DNA of 64,000 nucleotides from an uncultured bacterium (GTDB lineage: Bacteria > Atribacterota > Atribacteria > Atribacterales > Caldatribacteriaceae): NCBI GenBank assembly GCA_937922705.1, contig CALAIW010000009.1, forward strand, positions 17,360 to 81,359, read 5' to 3'. The translations under genes were made by a program, and so were the position numbers. The notes under the pieces were generated by a model. It saw only the letters and a program-made list of their open reading frames with translations, searched no databases and had not been told where the DNA came from. This document shows, piece after piece, positions 35,141 to 44,923 of this stretch (the stretch's first letter is position 1; each line of letters starts with the position of its first letter).

Positions 35141-35929
35141 TTAAGCGTGCTCCGCAAGAGGTACAGAGAGACGAAAAATTTCCCTTGCTTTTCCTGTAGC
35201 GTCATCCACCTCCACGACAATTCCATTGAGTTTCACATTTTCCTTAGCCACCCGGTACTTCACTGGCATCTGCGTGAGGTATCTTCCAACGATGTCTGCC
35301 ACCTCGATGCCAATGACTGAATCATGAGCTCCCGTCATACCAACATCCGTAATGTACGCTGTTCCATGGGGGAGGATACGCTCGTCCGCTGTAGCCACAT
35401 GAGTATGGGTTCCGAATACACAGGAGACTTTTCCATCGAGAAACCATCCCATGGCTATTTTTTCGGACGAAGCTTCTGCGTGAAAATCCACAAGAATAAT
35501 CTTTGTACGTTCTTGAAGGAGCTTGAGTTCTTCGCTGACCCTGCGAAAAGGACAATCCAAAGGAGGCATAAACACGCGACCGCTGAGATTGACAACTGCC
35601 CAAATCCTCCCCTCCTTTTCGAGAATAAGTGATCCCCTCCCTGGGACACCGTCTGGATAATTCAGGGGACGGAGGAGACGAGGTTCTCGGTCAATATACC
35701 CCAGGATTTCTTTCTTGTCCCAGACGTGATTTCCCGTGGTCACCACGTCCACTCCGCACCCAAGAATTTCTTCACACACCTCTGGGGTGATGCCCAGACC
35801 ACCCGCAGCATTCTCTCCATTGACGATGACCGCATCAATTCGAAATTCTTCCTTAAGAACGGGAAGCTTTTCACGAAGTATCCGTCTTCCAGGCTTTCCT
35901 ACAACGTCCCCTACAATGAGAAATCTCAA
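35141..35929 (-). CDS. ymdB: YmdB-type calcineurin-like phosphoesterase
   Basis: YmdB hydrolyses 2',3'-cyclic nucleotides and affects RNase Y-linked RNA turnover in Bacillus. The 262-residue protein shows the metal-ligand motifs FLIVGDVVGKPGR, NGENAAGG, TTGNHVWDKKEI, DFHAEASSEK and GTHTHVATAD. The TTG at 35929 is preferred over ATG 35938, because the ATG touches the GGGGAGG while the TTG is nine bases from it, and the resulting MRFLIVGDVVG matches known N-termini. It lies downstream of rny. Confidence 0.92.
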   Translation of the reverse strand: MRFLIVGDVVGKPGRRILREKLPVLKEEFRIDAVIVNGENAAGGLGITPEVCEEILGCGVDVVTTGNHVWDKKEILGYIDREPRLLRPLNYPDGVPGRGSLILEKEGRIWAVVNLSGRVFMPPLDCPFRRVSEELKLLQERTKIILVDFHAEASSEKIAMGWFLDGKVSCVFGTHTHVATADERILPHGTAYITDVGMTGAHDSVIGIEVADIVGRYLTQMPVKYRVAKENVKLNGIVVEVDDATGKAREIFRLSVPLAEHA

Positions 35930-35947
35930 AATGTTCATCCTCCCCTG

Positions 35948-37477
35948 TTACTTCGCATATTCTACAGCCCTTGTTTCCCGAATGACGGTCACTTTAATCT
36001 GTCCAGGATACTCAAGCTCTTTCTCGATTCTTTTCGCCACATCCCAAGCAAGTTTTGCTGCAGCTACATCATCAATGCGGTCTGGTTTCACAATGATGCG
36101 AACTTCACGCCCTGCCTGGATAGCGTAGGCTTTTTCAACACCCTCAAAGGAGTCAGCAATCTTCTCTAAGCGTTCCAGACGCTTAATGTATGCCTCAAGG
36201 CTCTCCCTTCGCGCTCCAGGGCGAGAGGCAGATATGGCATCCGCTGCCTGTACAAGCACTGCTTCAAGGGTTTGAGGTTCAACGTCACCATGGTGAGCTT
36301 CTACAGCATGGACTACTTCCCATTTTTCCCCATATCTACTGAGGAGCTCTGCTCCAATCCGTGCATGGGGTCCTTCGACCTCATGATCAAGCGCTTTTCC
36401 AATATCATGGAGAAGCCCTGCTCTTTTCGCCACATGCACGTTAGCGCCGAGCTCGCTCGCCATCATTCCTGCAAAGTGTGCCACCTCTTTAGCGTGTTGT
36501 AATACATTCTGCCCGTAACTTGTACGGAAGTAAAGCTTCCCGAGGAGTTTCACAAGTTCGGGATGTACATTTTTCATTCCTGTATCGAAAAGCGCTTGCT
36601 CCCCCTCTTGGAGAATCTTCTCTTCAACCTGGATTTTAGCCTTTTCGATGAGCTCCTCGATGCGCGCAGGATGAATGCGACCATCCACGATGAGTTTTTC
36701 AAGAGCAATACGAGCGACTTCCCTTCGTATTGGGTCGAAGCAAGATATAATGACAGCTTCTGGCGTATCGTCAATAATAAGGTCAACTCCCGTCATCATC
36801 TCAAAGGTGCGGATATTTCTTCCTTCTCGACCTATAATGCGTCCTTTCATCTCATCGTTTGGAAGAGTAACTACTGAGACAGTGCTCTCCACGGTGAAAT
36901 CTGCTGCATACCGCTGAATAGCTTGCCCTACAATGTCTCGTGCTACTCGCTCAGCTTCTTTTTTTGCTTTTTCTTCCGCTTCTTTCACCCGCAAGCCAAT
37001 TTCATACTCTAGGGTCTTTTCCACTCGTTCCAGGAGTTCTCGTTGGGCTTCTTCAACAGAAAGCCCTGCTATGCGGGAAAGTTCCTGGATTTCCTGTGCT
37101 TTCATGAGTTCTACTTCCCTTTTTTCGTGTTCCAGAGCTTCTTGAGCTTTTCGAAGAGCGGCTTCAGATTTTTCAAGCTGTTCCATTCGGCGTTCAAGTA
37201 TCTCTTCGCGCCGAAGGAGACGATTCTCTAAATTCTGAAGCTCCTTTCGTTTCCTTTGAATCTCCTCCTCAAGCATTTGTTTCTCTCGGAGGATTTCTTC
37301 TCGCGCTGTAAGCATTGCTTCCTTTTTAAGACTTTCTGCTTGACGAATGGCTTCCTCCAGTACTCTTTGGGCTTGAAGCTGTGCATTCTCTTTCCGTCTC
37401 GCAGACTGCAGGGTTATGAAGAATATCCCTGCTATGAACCCTATTGCCAATCCTAAAAGGATATATATCGGCCCCAT
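35948..37477 (-). CDS. rny: Ribonuclease Y
   Basis: RNase Y is a membrane-anchored endonuclease that starts mRNA decay. The 509-residue protein has an N-terminal membrane helix (about 4-24), a long charged coiled coil (about 28-190), a KH domain with [15 protein letters not shown], and the HD domain with [14 protein letters not shown] and [10 protein letters not shown]. The 56-base gap to recX is one of the few in this array; I saw no clear promoter in it. Confidence 0.96.
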   Translation of the reverse strand: MGPIYILLGLAIGFIAGIFFITLQSARRKENAQLQAQRVLEEAIRQAESLKKEAMLTAREEILREKQMLEEEIQRKRKELQNLENRLLRREEILERRMEQLEKSEAALRKAQEALEHEKREVELMKAQEIQELSRIAGLSVEEAQRELLERVEKTLEYEIGLRVKEAEEKAKKEAERVARDIVGQAIQRYAADFTVESTVSVVTLPNDEMKGRIIGREGRNIRTFEMMTGVDLIIDDTPEAVIISCFDPIRREVARIALEKLIVDGRIHPARIEELIEKAKIQVEEKILQEGEQALFDTGMKNVHPELVKLLGKLYFRTSYGQNVLQHAKEVAHFAGMMASELGANVHVAKRAGLLHDIGKALDHEVEGPHARIGAELLSRYGEKWEVVHAVEAHHGDVEPQTLEAVLVQAADAISASRPGARRESLEAYIKRLERLEKIADSFEGVEKAYAIQAGREVRIIVKPDRIDDVAAAKLAWDVAKRIEKELEYPGQIKVTVIRETRAVEYAK

Positions 37478-37533
37478 AGGCTGGATTCACCCCTTATTCA
37501 CTTTTCAATGTGCGAGCCAAGCTTGGAAATATT

Positions 37534-37998
37534 CTAATCGCCGGAGCCAGGCAAGTCAAGGATAGCCCGCTCAATAGCCTCGCAAGAGAACCCTCTTCCT
37601 AGAAGGCGTCGCCAGATTCTCCCTCTTTCGCTTCCTACAACTTTCCATAAGGAAAGAAGCCTTTTTGCATCTTCGACCTCGACCTCAAGAGGATACATGC
37701 TTCTGAGTTCTTCAAGGAGTGCCGCGGGAATACCACGCCTTTTGAGTTCCTGGTAAAAGGCAAAGTAACCTCTTGGGGCGATTCGCCTCTTTTCCTCAAT
37801 ATATGCACTGACATACGTTCGATCATCGAGATACCCGTTGTTTCCAAGAAATGCAAGGGCTTCCTCAACAAGTCCTTCTGAGATACCCTTCTCTCGGAGC
37901 TTTTTCCGAAACTCCCAAGTTGTGTACATTCTCCTTGAGAGAAGACCAAAGCTTTGTCGCAAAACATCCTCAATCGTTAAGGGCGATTTTTGGATCAA
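37534..37998 (-). CDS. recX: Regulatory protein RecX
   Basis: RecX caps or limits RecA filaments. The 154-residue protein is built of three-helix repeats and has the family motif pattern LLSRRMYTTWEFRKKL, then FLGNNGYLDDRTYVSAYIEEK and APRGYFAFYQELKRRGI. It starts at TTG 37998, nested 29 bases inside recA, so it is translated by coupling at a level tied to RecA. Confidence 0.9.
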   Translation of the reverse strand: MIQKSPLTIEDVLRQSFGLLSRRMYTTWEFRKKLREKGISEGLVEEALAFLGNNGYLDDRTYVSAYIEEKRRIAPRGYFAFYQELKRRGIPAALLEELRSMYPLEVEVEDAKRLLSLWKVVGSERGRIWRRLLGRGFSCEAIERAILDLPGSGD

Positions 37999-38989
37999 GG
38001 CCTATCTTCTCCAAAGCGGCAAGAAGTATCTTTTGGGCAATCTCAGGATTTTCCCTTAAAAACTGGCGGCTTCCCTCTCTTCCCTGCCCCAGCCGGTATT
38101 CCCCAAAGGAATACCAACTTCCGGCGCGTTTCACTACCCCTGCACCCTCTGCAAGATCAAGAATCTCACCCTCTTTGGAAATTCCTTCTCCGTAGAAGAG
38201 TTCGAGGTCCGCTTCCTTAAAGGGAGCAGCGAGTTTATTTTTCACAACCCGCACCTTCGTCCATGCTCCGACAATCTGCTCACTTCCTCCAACTCGGATA
38301 TAGTCTTTTCGCCGAACATCAAGCCTTACTGAGGCATAGAACTTCAGTGCTCTTCCCCCAGGGGTTGTTTCCGAAGGGCCATAGTTCGTGCCGATTTTTT
38401 CCCGGAGCTGATTAACAAAGATGGCTACTGTCTTGGTTTTGCTAATGTAACTTGTGAGCCGACGAAGAGCCTGGGACATAAGCCGAGCTTGAAGGCCGAC
38501 TGTTGGTTCCCCAATGCTTCCCTCAAGCTCCATTCGTGGGGCAAGTGCTGCGACAGAGTCAAGAACTACAATGTCAATGCTTCCGCTACGAACAAGGGTA
38601 TCTACGATGTCTAAAGCCTCTTCCGCTGTGGTCGGCTGGGAAAGAAGGAGCCTATCCATTTGTACACCTATCCTGCTTGCGTAAGTGGGATCCAATGCAT
38701 GCTCTGCATCAACAAAGGCAGCAATCCCTCCTTTTTTCTGTGCTTCTGCGATGGCATGAAGAGCGATGGTTGTTTTTCCCGAGGCTTCTGGTCCAAAGAT
38801 TTCCACGACTCGCCCTCTTGGAAAACCACCAATCCCTAGGGCTATATTGAGAAGGATTGAACCCGTTTTAATAACCTCGATGTCTGTAGCAAGCACATTT
38901 TGGGAGAGGAACATAATAGCCCCTTTCCCATATCTTCGTTCTATAATGTTTATCGCTTGTTTGATGCTTTCTAAACGTTCCTCGCTCAC
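37970..38989 (-). CDS. recA: Recombinase RecA
   Basis: RecA forms filaments on single-stranded DNA and drives strand exchange. The 339-residue protein has Walker A GPEASGKTT at 66-74, the Walker B VVLDSVAAL, loop L1 around GEPTVGLQARLMSQALR and loop L2 around NQLREKIGTNYGP-SETTPGGRALKF. No intein is present. The GTG start overlaps thpR by four bases, an unusual place for a gene that commonly has its own SOS promoter; I see no space for one here. Confidence 0.97.
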   Translation of the reverse strand: MSEERLESIKQAINIIERRYGKGAIMFLSQNVLATDIEVIKTGSILLNIALGIGGFPRGRVVEIFGPEASGKTTIALHAIAEAQKKGGIAAFVDAEHALDPTYASRIGVQMDRLLLSQPTTAEEALDIVDTLVRSGSIDIVVLDSVAALAPRMELEGSIGEPTVGLQARLMSQALRRLTSYISKTKTVAIFVNQLREKIGTNYGPSETTPGGRALKFYASVRLDVRRKDYIRVGGSEQIVGAWTKVRVVKNKLAAPFKEADLELFYGEGISKEGEILDLAEGAGVVKRAGSWYSFGEYRLGQGREGSRQFLRENPEIAQKILLAALEKIGLDPKIALND

Positions 38990-39558
38990 ATTCTCACCCC
39001 TTTTAATGGAACGCGTGCAAGTTTCCGGTATTCTGGGCCGGAGGGCTTGAGGATACTTTCAAAAAGGGCTATTTCCCCAATGATAGCGGAGACCGGTGAC
39101 CACTCAAGAAAAGATTGGGGTTCAAGCCTTTTGGGAACTCTAAAACGGGCAAGGGTCACATGAGGCACAAATTCCCGGTCCTCCTCGCAGGTGATGCCTA
39201 CGTCTTGAAGTCTCTGATGTGTTGTTTCTGCAATAGTCCTAGTCTTCTTTTTCCCCTCCTCATCGAAACCCACCCAGAGGACTCTTACTTGTTTCCAAGA
39301 GGGAAAGGTTCCCACTTCTTCTAAGAGGATGCGGTATGGAGAGAAGGTTATTCCAAGGTCTTCAAGGATACCCTGGATGTCTTGTACTCGGTACGACGGG
39401 AGATGTGGGAAAAACGCTAGAGTAACATGGAGGTGCTCTCTGCGTACCCATTTACCCTCGGGGTACAGGGCTCTTTGTTTCTCCACGAAACACGCAAGAG
39501 CGTCTTTAGCTTCTTCAGGAAGATCCAGAGCAATAAAGGCGCGAAGAATTTCACCCAT
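38986..39558 (-). CDS. thpR: RNA 2',3'-cyclic phosphodiesterase (ThpR/LigT)
   Basis: The enzyme opens 2',3'-cyclic phosphate ends of RNA. The 190-residue two-lobed protein has both HxTL motifs: HVTLAFF at 44-50 and HVTLARF at 133-139. It overlaps cinA at the start and recA at the end, a cinA-thpR-recA order found in several bacteria. YmdB, three genes further on, also acts on 2',3'-cyclic nucleotides. Confidence 0.92.
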   Translation of the reverse strand: MGEILRAFIALDLPEEAKDALACFVEKQRALYPEGKWVRREHLHVTLAFFPHLPSYRVQDIQGILEDLGITFSPYRILLEEVGTFPSWKQVRVLWVGFDEEGKKKTRTIAETTHQRLQDVGITCEEDREFVPHVTLARFRVPKRLEPQSFLEWSPVSAIIGEIALFESILKPSGPEYRKLARVPLKGVRM

Positions 39559-40798
39559 TTTTGTGTCGCTCCTTAAGAAAAACGAAAAGAGTCGTCAAGG
39601 CTGCTTGAGCGAAGAACCTCTTGTTCATCAATCGGTCACCACCAAATTGGAACCGTCGAACTACCGTCTTTGTGCCATCACTCACCCCAATATACACAAG
39701 CCCCACAGGTTTCTCTAGAGTTCCTCCTCCTGGTCCAGCGATGCCTGTGATGCCAAGACCAATGTCGGTTTGGGCTTTACGGCGTACTCCTTCTGCAAGG
39801 TACTGGGCTGTTTCCTCACTTACTGCTCCAAACCGGTTGAGAATGTCTTCTGGAACACCTAGGTCAGTAATCTTTGCCTGGTTGCTATAGACTATGTATC
39901 CCCGCTCGAAGTACCGTGAACTTCCAGGAACATCCGTTATTCGGCTTCCCACAAGTCCTCCAGTACAAGATTCTGCCAGGGCTATGCGCAACCCTTGCTC
40001 GAGGAGCATTTTTCCCACTGCCTCCTCAAGGGTTTCCCCGTATTGGGAAAAAAGGTAAGAGGAAAATGTACTCTTAATACTTTCAAGAATTTCCTCTCCT
40101 TTGGTTATTTCCTCAGAAGATACCTTATGGCCATAGAGGAAAAACCATACTTCGCCATAGTTTGGAAGAAAGGAAAAACGGAGATTCCTTGGAAGGGCCA
40201 AGAGGAGCGGACGTATTTGTTCCTCAAGCTGTGACTCACCAATGCCACAGAACTTTAAGGTTGCACTCCGGTACATTTCGCTTGGGACGTCTGGAATCTC
40301 TTTTTCAAGGTTATGCCAGAAGAATTCCACTTCTCTTGGGACGCCTGGAAAAGCAAAAATTTTGGGGCGACCTTCAAGAACGAAAGCCGGAGCAGTTCCA
40401 ACTTCGTTAGGAATAAGAAGGGCACCTTCTGGGAGAAGAGCCTGTCTTTTGTTGTTCTCTGGTGGTTCAATACCACGTATGCGAGAGTAGAAACAGCAAA
40501 TGTTTTTCCACGCCTCTTCTGAAAAATGCAGAGGTCGGCCTACAGCTTTTGCTATCCCTTCCCGAGTGAGGTCGTCTGCAGTTGGCCCAAGACCCCCAAC
40601 GACAAAGAGAAAATCTGCTTTCCTTTCTATAAAGAACCTGACACTATCTGCGATTTCCTCCACTTCATCGGGGACGAAAGAAACCCACTTTGGGAAGATC
40701 CCCTTTCTTAGTAGTTTTTCAATGAGAAAAGAAGCGTTGACGTCTCGCACCACCCCAGTAACAAGCTCTGTTCCCACACAGAGAATTGCTGCATTCAC
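39551..40798 (-). CDS. cinA: Competence/damage-inducible protein CinA (NMN amidohydrolase type)
   Basis: The 415-residue protein has an N-terminal MoaB-like domain (AAILCVGTELVTG, FVVGGLGPTADDLT) with ADP-ribose pyrophosphatase potential. Its C-terminal PncC domain (ALAESCTGGLVGSRITDVPGSS in two parts, GITGIAGPGGGT) acts as a nicotinamide mononucleotide deamidase. GTG 40798 has GGAGGGAGA upstream and overlaps the rimO stop by GTGA. Location directly before thpR and recA is a known arrangement. Confidence 0.93.
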   Translation of the reverse strand: MNAAILCVGTELVTGVVRDVNASFLIEKLLRKGIFPKWVSFVPDEVEEIADSVRFFIERKADFLFVVGGLGPTADDLTREGIAKAVGRPLHFSEEAWKNICCFYSRIRGIEPPENNKRQALLPEGALLIPNEVGTAPAFVLEGRPKIFAFPGVPREVEFFWHNLEKEIPDVPSEMYRSATLKFCGIGESQLEEQIRPLLLALPRNLRFSFLPNYGEVWFFLYGHKVSSEEITKGEEILESIKSTFSSYLFSQYGETLEEAVGKMLLEQGLRIALAESCTGGLVGSRITDVPGSSRYFERGYIVYSNQAKITDLGVPEDILNRFGAVSEETAQYLAEGVRRKAQTDIGLGITGIAGPGGGTLEKPVGLVYIGVSDGTKTVVRRFQFGGDRLMNKRFFAQAALTTLFVFLKERHKNG

Positions 40799-42126
40799 AG
40801 TACTTCTCCCTCCAGCTCGTACGCCGAAACTTGGGTGATACGCACACAACACCATTGCCCTGCTTTAAAGTTACCTTTTTGGAAACGCACCCTTACTTGA
40901 CAGTCAACTTGGGGTGCGTCTTGGTACATTCGTCCAAGGAAAAACGTACCTCTTGCGTCCCGCAGTGGCCCTTCGTCAAGAAGAACTTCGCAAACTTTTC
41001 CAAGGAACGATTGGTGAATTTTTTCCATGATGTTTCTCTGGGTGTCCATGAGAGACCTATAGCGGTATTCCTTGATTTCTTCCGGAACCTTCGGTTCGAA
41101 GGAAAAGGAGAGAGTACCTTCCTCATCAGAGTACTTAAAAGCACCCATCCGTTCAAACTGGAATTCCTCAACGAACTTGAGGAGATTCTGAAAGTACGCT
41201 TCTTCCTCTCCAGGGAAACCAACAATGAAGGTCGTACGCAGTGCAACACCAGGGATACGTTCACGTATTCGCTCCAATGTTCTTCGAATCTCTGCAAAGT
41301 TGTGGAAACGATGCATCCTCTGAAGGATGAAAGGCTCAACGTGCTGCAGAGGTATGTCAAGGTATTTCACAACGTGAGGGATAGAAGCAACTGCCTCAAT
41401 GAGTTCTTCAGTTATTCCCTCCGGAGAAAGGTATAAGAGTCGTATCCAAACTTTCTCTGGAAGGCTCTCAGCTAGGGCCCAGAGAAGGTCAGGAAGGCTT
41501 CGTTTCCGATAAAGGTCAAGGCCATAGGAGGTGAGGTCCTGAGCAAGAAGGATAATTTCTCGAACTCCTCCTTCCCAAAGAGAACGAGCTTCGGTAATGA
41601 CTGAAGCAATGGGTCGGCTGCGAAGTGGTCCGCGAATAGAGGGAATGATACAGAAACTGCAACGGTGAGAACACCCCTCAGCGACTTTAACATACGCGTA
41701 GTGAGGCGGTGTAGAAAGAAGGCGAGGATCGTCGTGAGTGTATATTGAAGGAGGAGAACCAAGAAAGACACCTCTTTGACCCTGCGAAAGAATATCGGGA
41801 AGACGAAAAATATCGTGGACGCCGACCCAGTAGTCGACTTCCCGGTATCGAAGAGGTGCTTTTTCGCGGAAACGTTCAACATAACATCCCAAAACAGCGA
41901 TTTTTTTGCGAGGGTCTTTCCTCTTAAGACGGACAAGTTTTTTGATCCATGCTTCTGTTTCATCGCAAGAAGGGCGAATAAAAGCACAAGTATTGAGAAA
42001 TATCCATTCTGCTTCTTCTGGGGGTACTATGTAATTGTACCCACAAAGAAGGAGCTTTCCTAACACAACTTCAGAATCCACTAGGTTCTTATCACAACCA
42101 AGACTAATAAAGGCAATACGCTTCAT
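40795..42126 (-). CDS. rimO: Ribosomal protein S12 methylthiotransferase RimO
   Basis: RimO is a radical SAM enzyme that methylthiolates an aspartate of ribosomal protein S12. The 443-residue protein has UPF0004 (SLGCDKNLVDSE, LNTCAFI, LGCYVERF), the radical SAM motif GCSHRCSFC, and a TRAM domain. The SLGCDKN form and IPSIRGPLRSR distinguish RimO from MiaB. ATG 42126 overlaps the HTH gene stop by ATGA; the ribosome binding site is weak, so coupling is likely. Confidence 0.93.
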   Translation of the reverse strand: MKRIAFISLGCDKNLVDSEVVLGKLLLCGYNYIVPPEEAEWIFLNTCAFIRPSCDETEAWIKKLVRLKRKDPRKKIAVLGCYVERFREKAPLRYREVDYWVGVHDIFRLPDILSQGQRGVFLGSPPSIYTHDDPRLLSTPPHYAYVKVAEGCSHRCSFCIIPSIRGPLRSRPIASVITEARSLWEGGVREIILLAQDLTSYGLDLYRKRSLPDLLWALAESLPEKVWIRLLYLSPEGITEELIEAVASIPHVVKYLDIPLQHVEPFILQRMHRFHNFAEIRRTLERIRERIPGVALRTTFIVGFPGEEEAYFQNLLKFVEEFQFERMGAFKYSDEEGTLSFSFEPKVPEEIKEYRYRSLMDTQRNIMEKIHQSFLGKVCEVLLDEGPLRDARGTFFLGRMYQDAPQVDCQVRVRFQKGNFKAGQWCCVRITQVSAYELEGEVL

Positions 42127-42842
42127 GGAGTAAAGACCTCTTGGAAGGGACCAGGGTCCTGAGTAAGGTATCCTTTTTCTTCCCCATTCAACCACACTTG
42201 AATGGTATTTCCCCTCTCCCCTGAAATTTCAATCGGGCCCTCGCTTCGGAAAACATATATTTTACCTGGGACAAGGATGCCAGAAAAGAGTACATTCCCC
42301 ATAGAGGCGACTTCAATCCAGGCTACCTTTTCAGCTTTGAGCTGAAGCGTTACAGCAAAAGAAGGCGTGGGTGTCTCAGAGAGTAAGGATGGCGAGGGCT
42401 CTACTAATGCAGTGGTTGTACTTTTTTCGTTTTCCCCTTCTTGAAGGAAAGGGAATGCGAGGAAAATACCAAGGACAACGCTACAGAGAACTGCAAGAGA
42501 AACAAGAACACCAAGAAGCACTTTTTTTCTTTTCTTGCTTTGAGGTTTTTTAGGACCCTCCTCCTTTACAAAGTGTCTCTCTACCGTCTCGTAGGCTCTT
42601 TGGCAAAGAGCAGATATTTCCCTCTCGTCAAGTCCCAAAAAGCGAGCATAAACCTTTGCGTATCCTAGAACGTAGGTTTTTCCAGGAAGAGTTTCCCAAG
42701 TTCCCTCTTCAAAAGCCTTCAAGAAGCGTTCAGAGATAAAGGTAGCTGCTTCAACTTTCTCGAGGGATATGCCTTTCTCTTCTCGAGTACGCTGCAGGAG
42801 TTTGCCGACCTCTTTGGCTATCTCTCGATTAAAATTCCCCAC
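42123..42842 (-). CDS. RodZ-like helix-turn-helix membrane protein
   Basis: The 239-residue protein has an N-terminal HTH_25/XRE domain (about residues 8-75, with GISLEKVEAATFISERFLKAFEE in two parts), a basic linker, one membrane helix (about 105-128), and an external domain of the DUF4115 type ending in the GNTIQVWLNGEEKG stretch. This layout is RodZ, which links cytoskeletal MreB to the wall machinery. GTG 42842 has a G-rich site just upstream and overlaps ftsK by 14 bases. Confidence 0.85.
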   Translation of the reverse strand: MGNFNREIAKEVGKLLQRTREEKGISLEKVEAATFISERFLKAFEEGTWETLPGKTYVLGYAKVYARFLGLDEREISALCQRAYETVERHFVKEEGPKKPQSKKRKKVLLGVLVSLAVLCSVVLGIFLAFPFLQEGENEKSTTTALVEPSPSLLSETPTPSFAVTLQLKAEKVAWIEVASMGNVLFSGILVPGKIYVFRSEGPIEISGERGNTIQVWLNGEEKGYLTQDPGPFQEVFTP

Positions 42843-44913
42843 TTCTTTCCCCCCGCTTCGCAAGAACCTTCCGTGGCTTGCTCCCCTCATATGGCCCAAC
42901 GATACCCTCGCGTTCCATACGCTCGATAAGTCGTGCAGCCCGGTTGAACCCTATTCTGAGTCTCCTTTGAAGAAGAGAAGTTGATGCCTTTCCAGTTTCA
43001 ACAACGATTCGGACTGCTTCTTCATAGAGTTCATCGTCTTCACTACTCTCTTGAAAGGATTCCGGTTCTTCGTGCACAGTGAATTCGAGAGGATACAAAA
43101 TGACCCCCTTCTGGTTTACCCAGTGCTCTACAATTCTTTTGGTTTCCTCGGTTCGGATAAAAGCTCCCTGACCACGTATGGGTTTACTCATTCCAAGAGG
43201 GGCAAAAAGCATGTCCCCATTGCCAAGAAGCTTCTCTGCTCCCGGACCATCAAGGATAGTCCGGGAGTCTACCTGTGAGGAAACAGCAAAAGCAAGTCGA
43301 GAGGGAAAGTTTGCCTTAATAAGGCCAGTGATCACATCAACAGATGGCCTCTGTGTGGCTACAATAAGATGAATACCCACGGCTCTTGCCATCTGGGCAA
43401 GACGGCAAATGTACGTCTCTATATCACTTGGAGCGGTCATCATAAGATCTGCAAGTTCGTCGACAACAACAACTATATAGGGAAGTTTTTCTTCATCCCT
43501 AGCACCATCATTGTACTCCTCGATATTGCGACAAGAAAGCTCGGAGAGGAGTTCGTACCGCATATCCATTTCCCGACAGAGCCACTTAAGGAGACGCACT
43601 GCAAGGCGAACTTCAGAAACAACAGGAGCACACAGGTGAGGTATTCCGGCGTACAGTGAGAGCTCGACTCGCTTTGGATCAATGAGAACAATACGGAGAC
43701 GATTCGGATCCGCCCGATAAAGAAGACTTCCAAGGAGAGCATTAATGCAAACGCTTTTCCCCGATCCGGTAGCACCGGCTATAAGAAGATGAGGCATATC
43801 GCGAAGATCCCAGAATATAGGCTTTCCTCCTACGTCTTTTCCCAATGCTAGAAGAAGGGGGGAAGGATGATGCGCAAACTCCTCTGTTTCAAGGAGTTCA
43901 CGTAAGGTTACAATCTCCTTATACCGATTAGGAATCTCAATTCCAACCGCGGCTTTTCCCGGAATTGGTGCCTCTATTCTTACTGCTGCAACCGCAAAAG
44001 CCAAGGCAATGTCATTAGAAAGACTCACGATTTTGTTGACCTTAATTCCCGGAGCAGGCTGAAATTCATAGCGGGTTACGGTTGGTCCTGTCTGAACATG
44101 GATAACTCGTCCCGAGACCCCAAATTCAGCAAGGGTTTGCTCAAGCTTCGCTATTTCTTCCTCGATTTCCCGTCGAGTCTTCTCTCCCCTTTTTGGAGGG
44201 GGCACATCAAGAAGCCTAGGAGAGGGTAGGACCCAGGAGCCGCTCTTTTGAGGGCGATAAACACGTCTTGGCCGGGCCCTGGGAGGACGTACTTCCTTTT
44301 TGCTTGACGGTTCTTCGAGGATGGAAAAATTAAAAACCTCTGTAATTTCCACCCTCTGTTCTTTTTGTGGCAACAACGGTTTCTCTTCATGGTGGTGCTT
44401 GGCTTTCTTGAGCAGTCCCTGCGTCAGGTTCCGAGAATACAGAACAATCTTTCGAAGAAGTTTTCCTTCGCTTATGAGGTAAGTACCAAAAAGGGCTACA
44501 AAAAAGAGGAAAAGGAGCATTCCTGAATCTCCAAAGTACTGCTCGAAAGACTTCAAGAAAAATGCTCCGATTGTTCCCCCTACACTTCCAGTAGGAAGGG
44601 TTGTACCTCTTCGGGAAGCCTCCCGTTCACTTAAGGTGAGAAACACCAAAAGCCAGAGAGAAATACCAGTAATTCTTCCTGCAAAACGATATCGTTTTGC
44701 AGGAAGGAAGACGGCTAACTCATACGTAAGAAAACCAAGAAGAAAGGGTAAAAGATATGCTCCAAGGCCGAAAACAACAAAGGTCCCCCTTCGGATAAGC
44801 GCTCCAACTTCTCCTGTTTTGGGGGAAAGGAGCGCAAGGAAGAGGTACAATGTGGTAAGAACTAGGATAGAAAGGATGAAAAACTTCTTTTTTGTTTCCA
44901 CACTTTCAGACAC
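42829..44913 (-). CDS. ftsK: DNA translocase FtsK/SpoIIIE
   Basis: FtsK pumps chromosomal DNA across the division septum. The 694-residue protein has four predicted membrane helices in the first 150 residues, a short linker, the alpha-beta motor with Walker A GATGSGKS near 378 and Walker B VVVVDELADLMM, and a gamma winged-helix domain at the C-terminus (about 620-685). The linker is much shorter than in E. coli, as in SpoIIIE. GTG 44913 starts ten bases after pnp. A perfect 32-bp palindrome lies within codons 70-80. Confidence 0.96.
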   Translation of the reverse strand: MSESVETKKKFFILSILVLTTLYLFLALLSPKTGEVGALIRRGTFVVFGLGAYLLPFLLGFLTYELAVFLPAKRYRFAGRITGISLWLLVFLTLSEREASRRGTTLPTGSVGGTIGAFFLKSFEQYFGDSGMLLFLFFVALFGTYLISEGKLLRKIVLYSRNLTQGLLKKAKHHHEEKPLLPQKEQRVEITEVFNFSILEEPSSKKEVRPPRARPRRVYRPQKSGSWVLPSPRLLDVPPPKRGEKTRREIEEEIAKLEQTLAEFGVSGRVIHVQTGPTVTRYEFQPAPGIKVNKIVSLSNDIALAFAVAAVRIEAPIPGKAAVGIEIPNRYKEIVTLRELLETEEFAHHPSPLLLALGKDVGGKPIFWDLRDMPHLLIAGATGSGKSVCINALLGSLLYRADPNRLRIVLIDPKRVELSLYAGIPHLCAPVVSEVRLAVRLLKWLCREMDMRYELLSELSCRNIEEYNDGARDEEKLPYIVVVVDELADLMMTAPSDIETYICRLAQMARAVGIHLIVATQRPSVDVITGLIKANFPSRLAFAVSSQVDSRTILDGPGAEKLLGNGDMLFAPLGMSKPIRGQGAFIRTEETKRIVEHWVNQKGVILYPLEFTVHEEPESFQESSEDDELYEEAVRIVVETGKASTSLLQRRLRIGFNRAARLIERMEREGIVGPYEGSKPRKVLAKRGERSGEF
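44675..44706. repeat. 32-bp perfect palindrome inside ftsK
   Basis: Left and right arms of 16 bases meet with no spacer; the centre is CGATATCG at 44687-44694. It encodes residues 70-80 of FtsK (L-P-A-K-R-Y-R-F-A-G-R), between two membrane helices. The match is complete over all 32 bases. Confidence 0.95.
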
Positions 44914-44923
44914 TCGCTTTCAT

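Noticed and set aside
37516-37525. Ten-base palindrome CCAAGCTTGG upstream of rny
   Set aside because: Short palindromes of this length are expected by chance in 64 kb.
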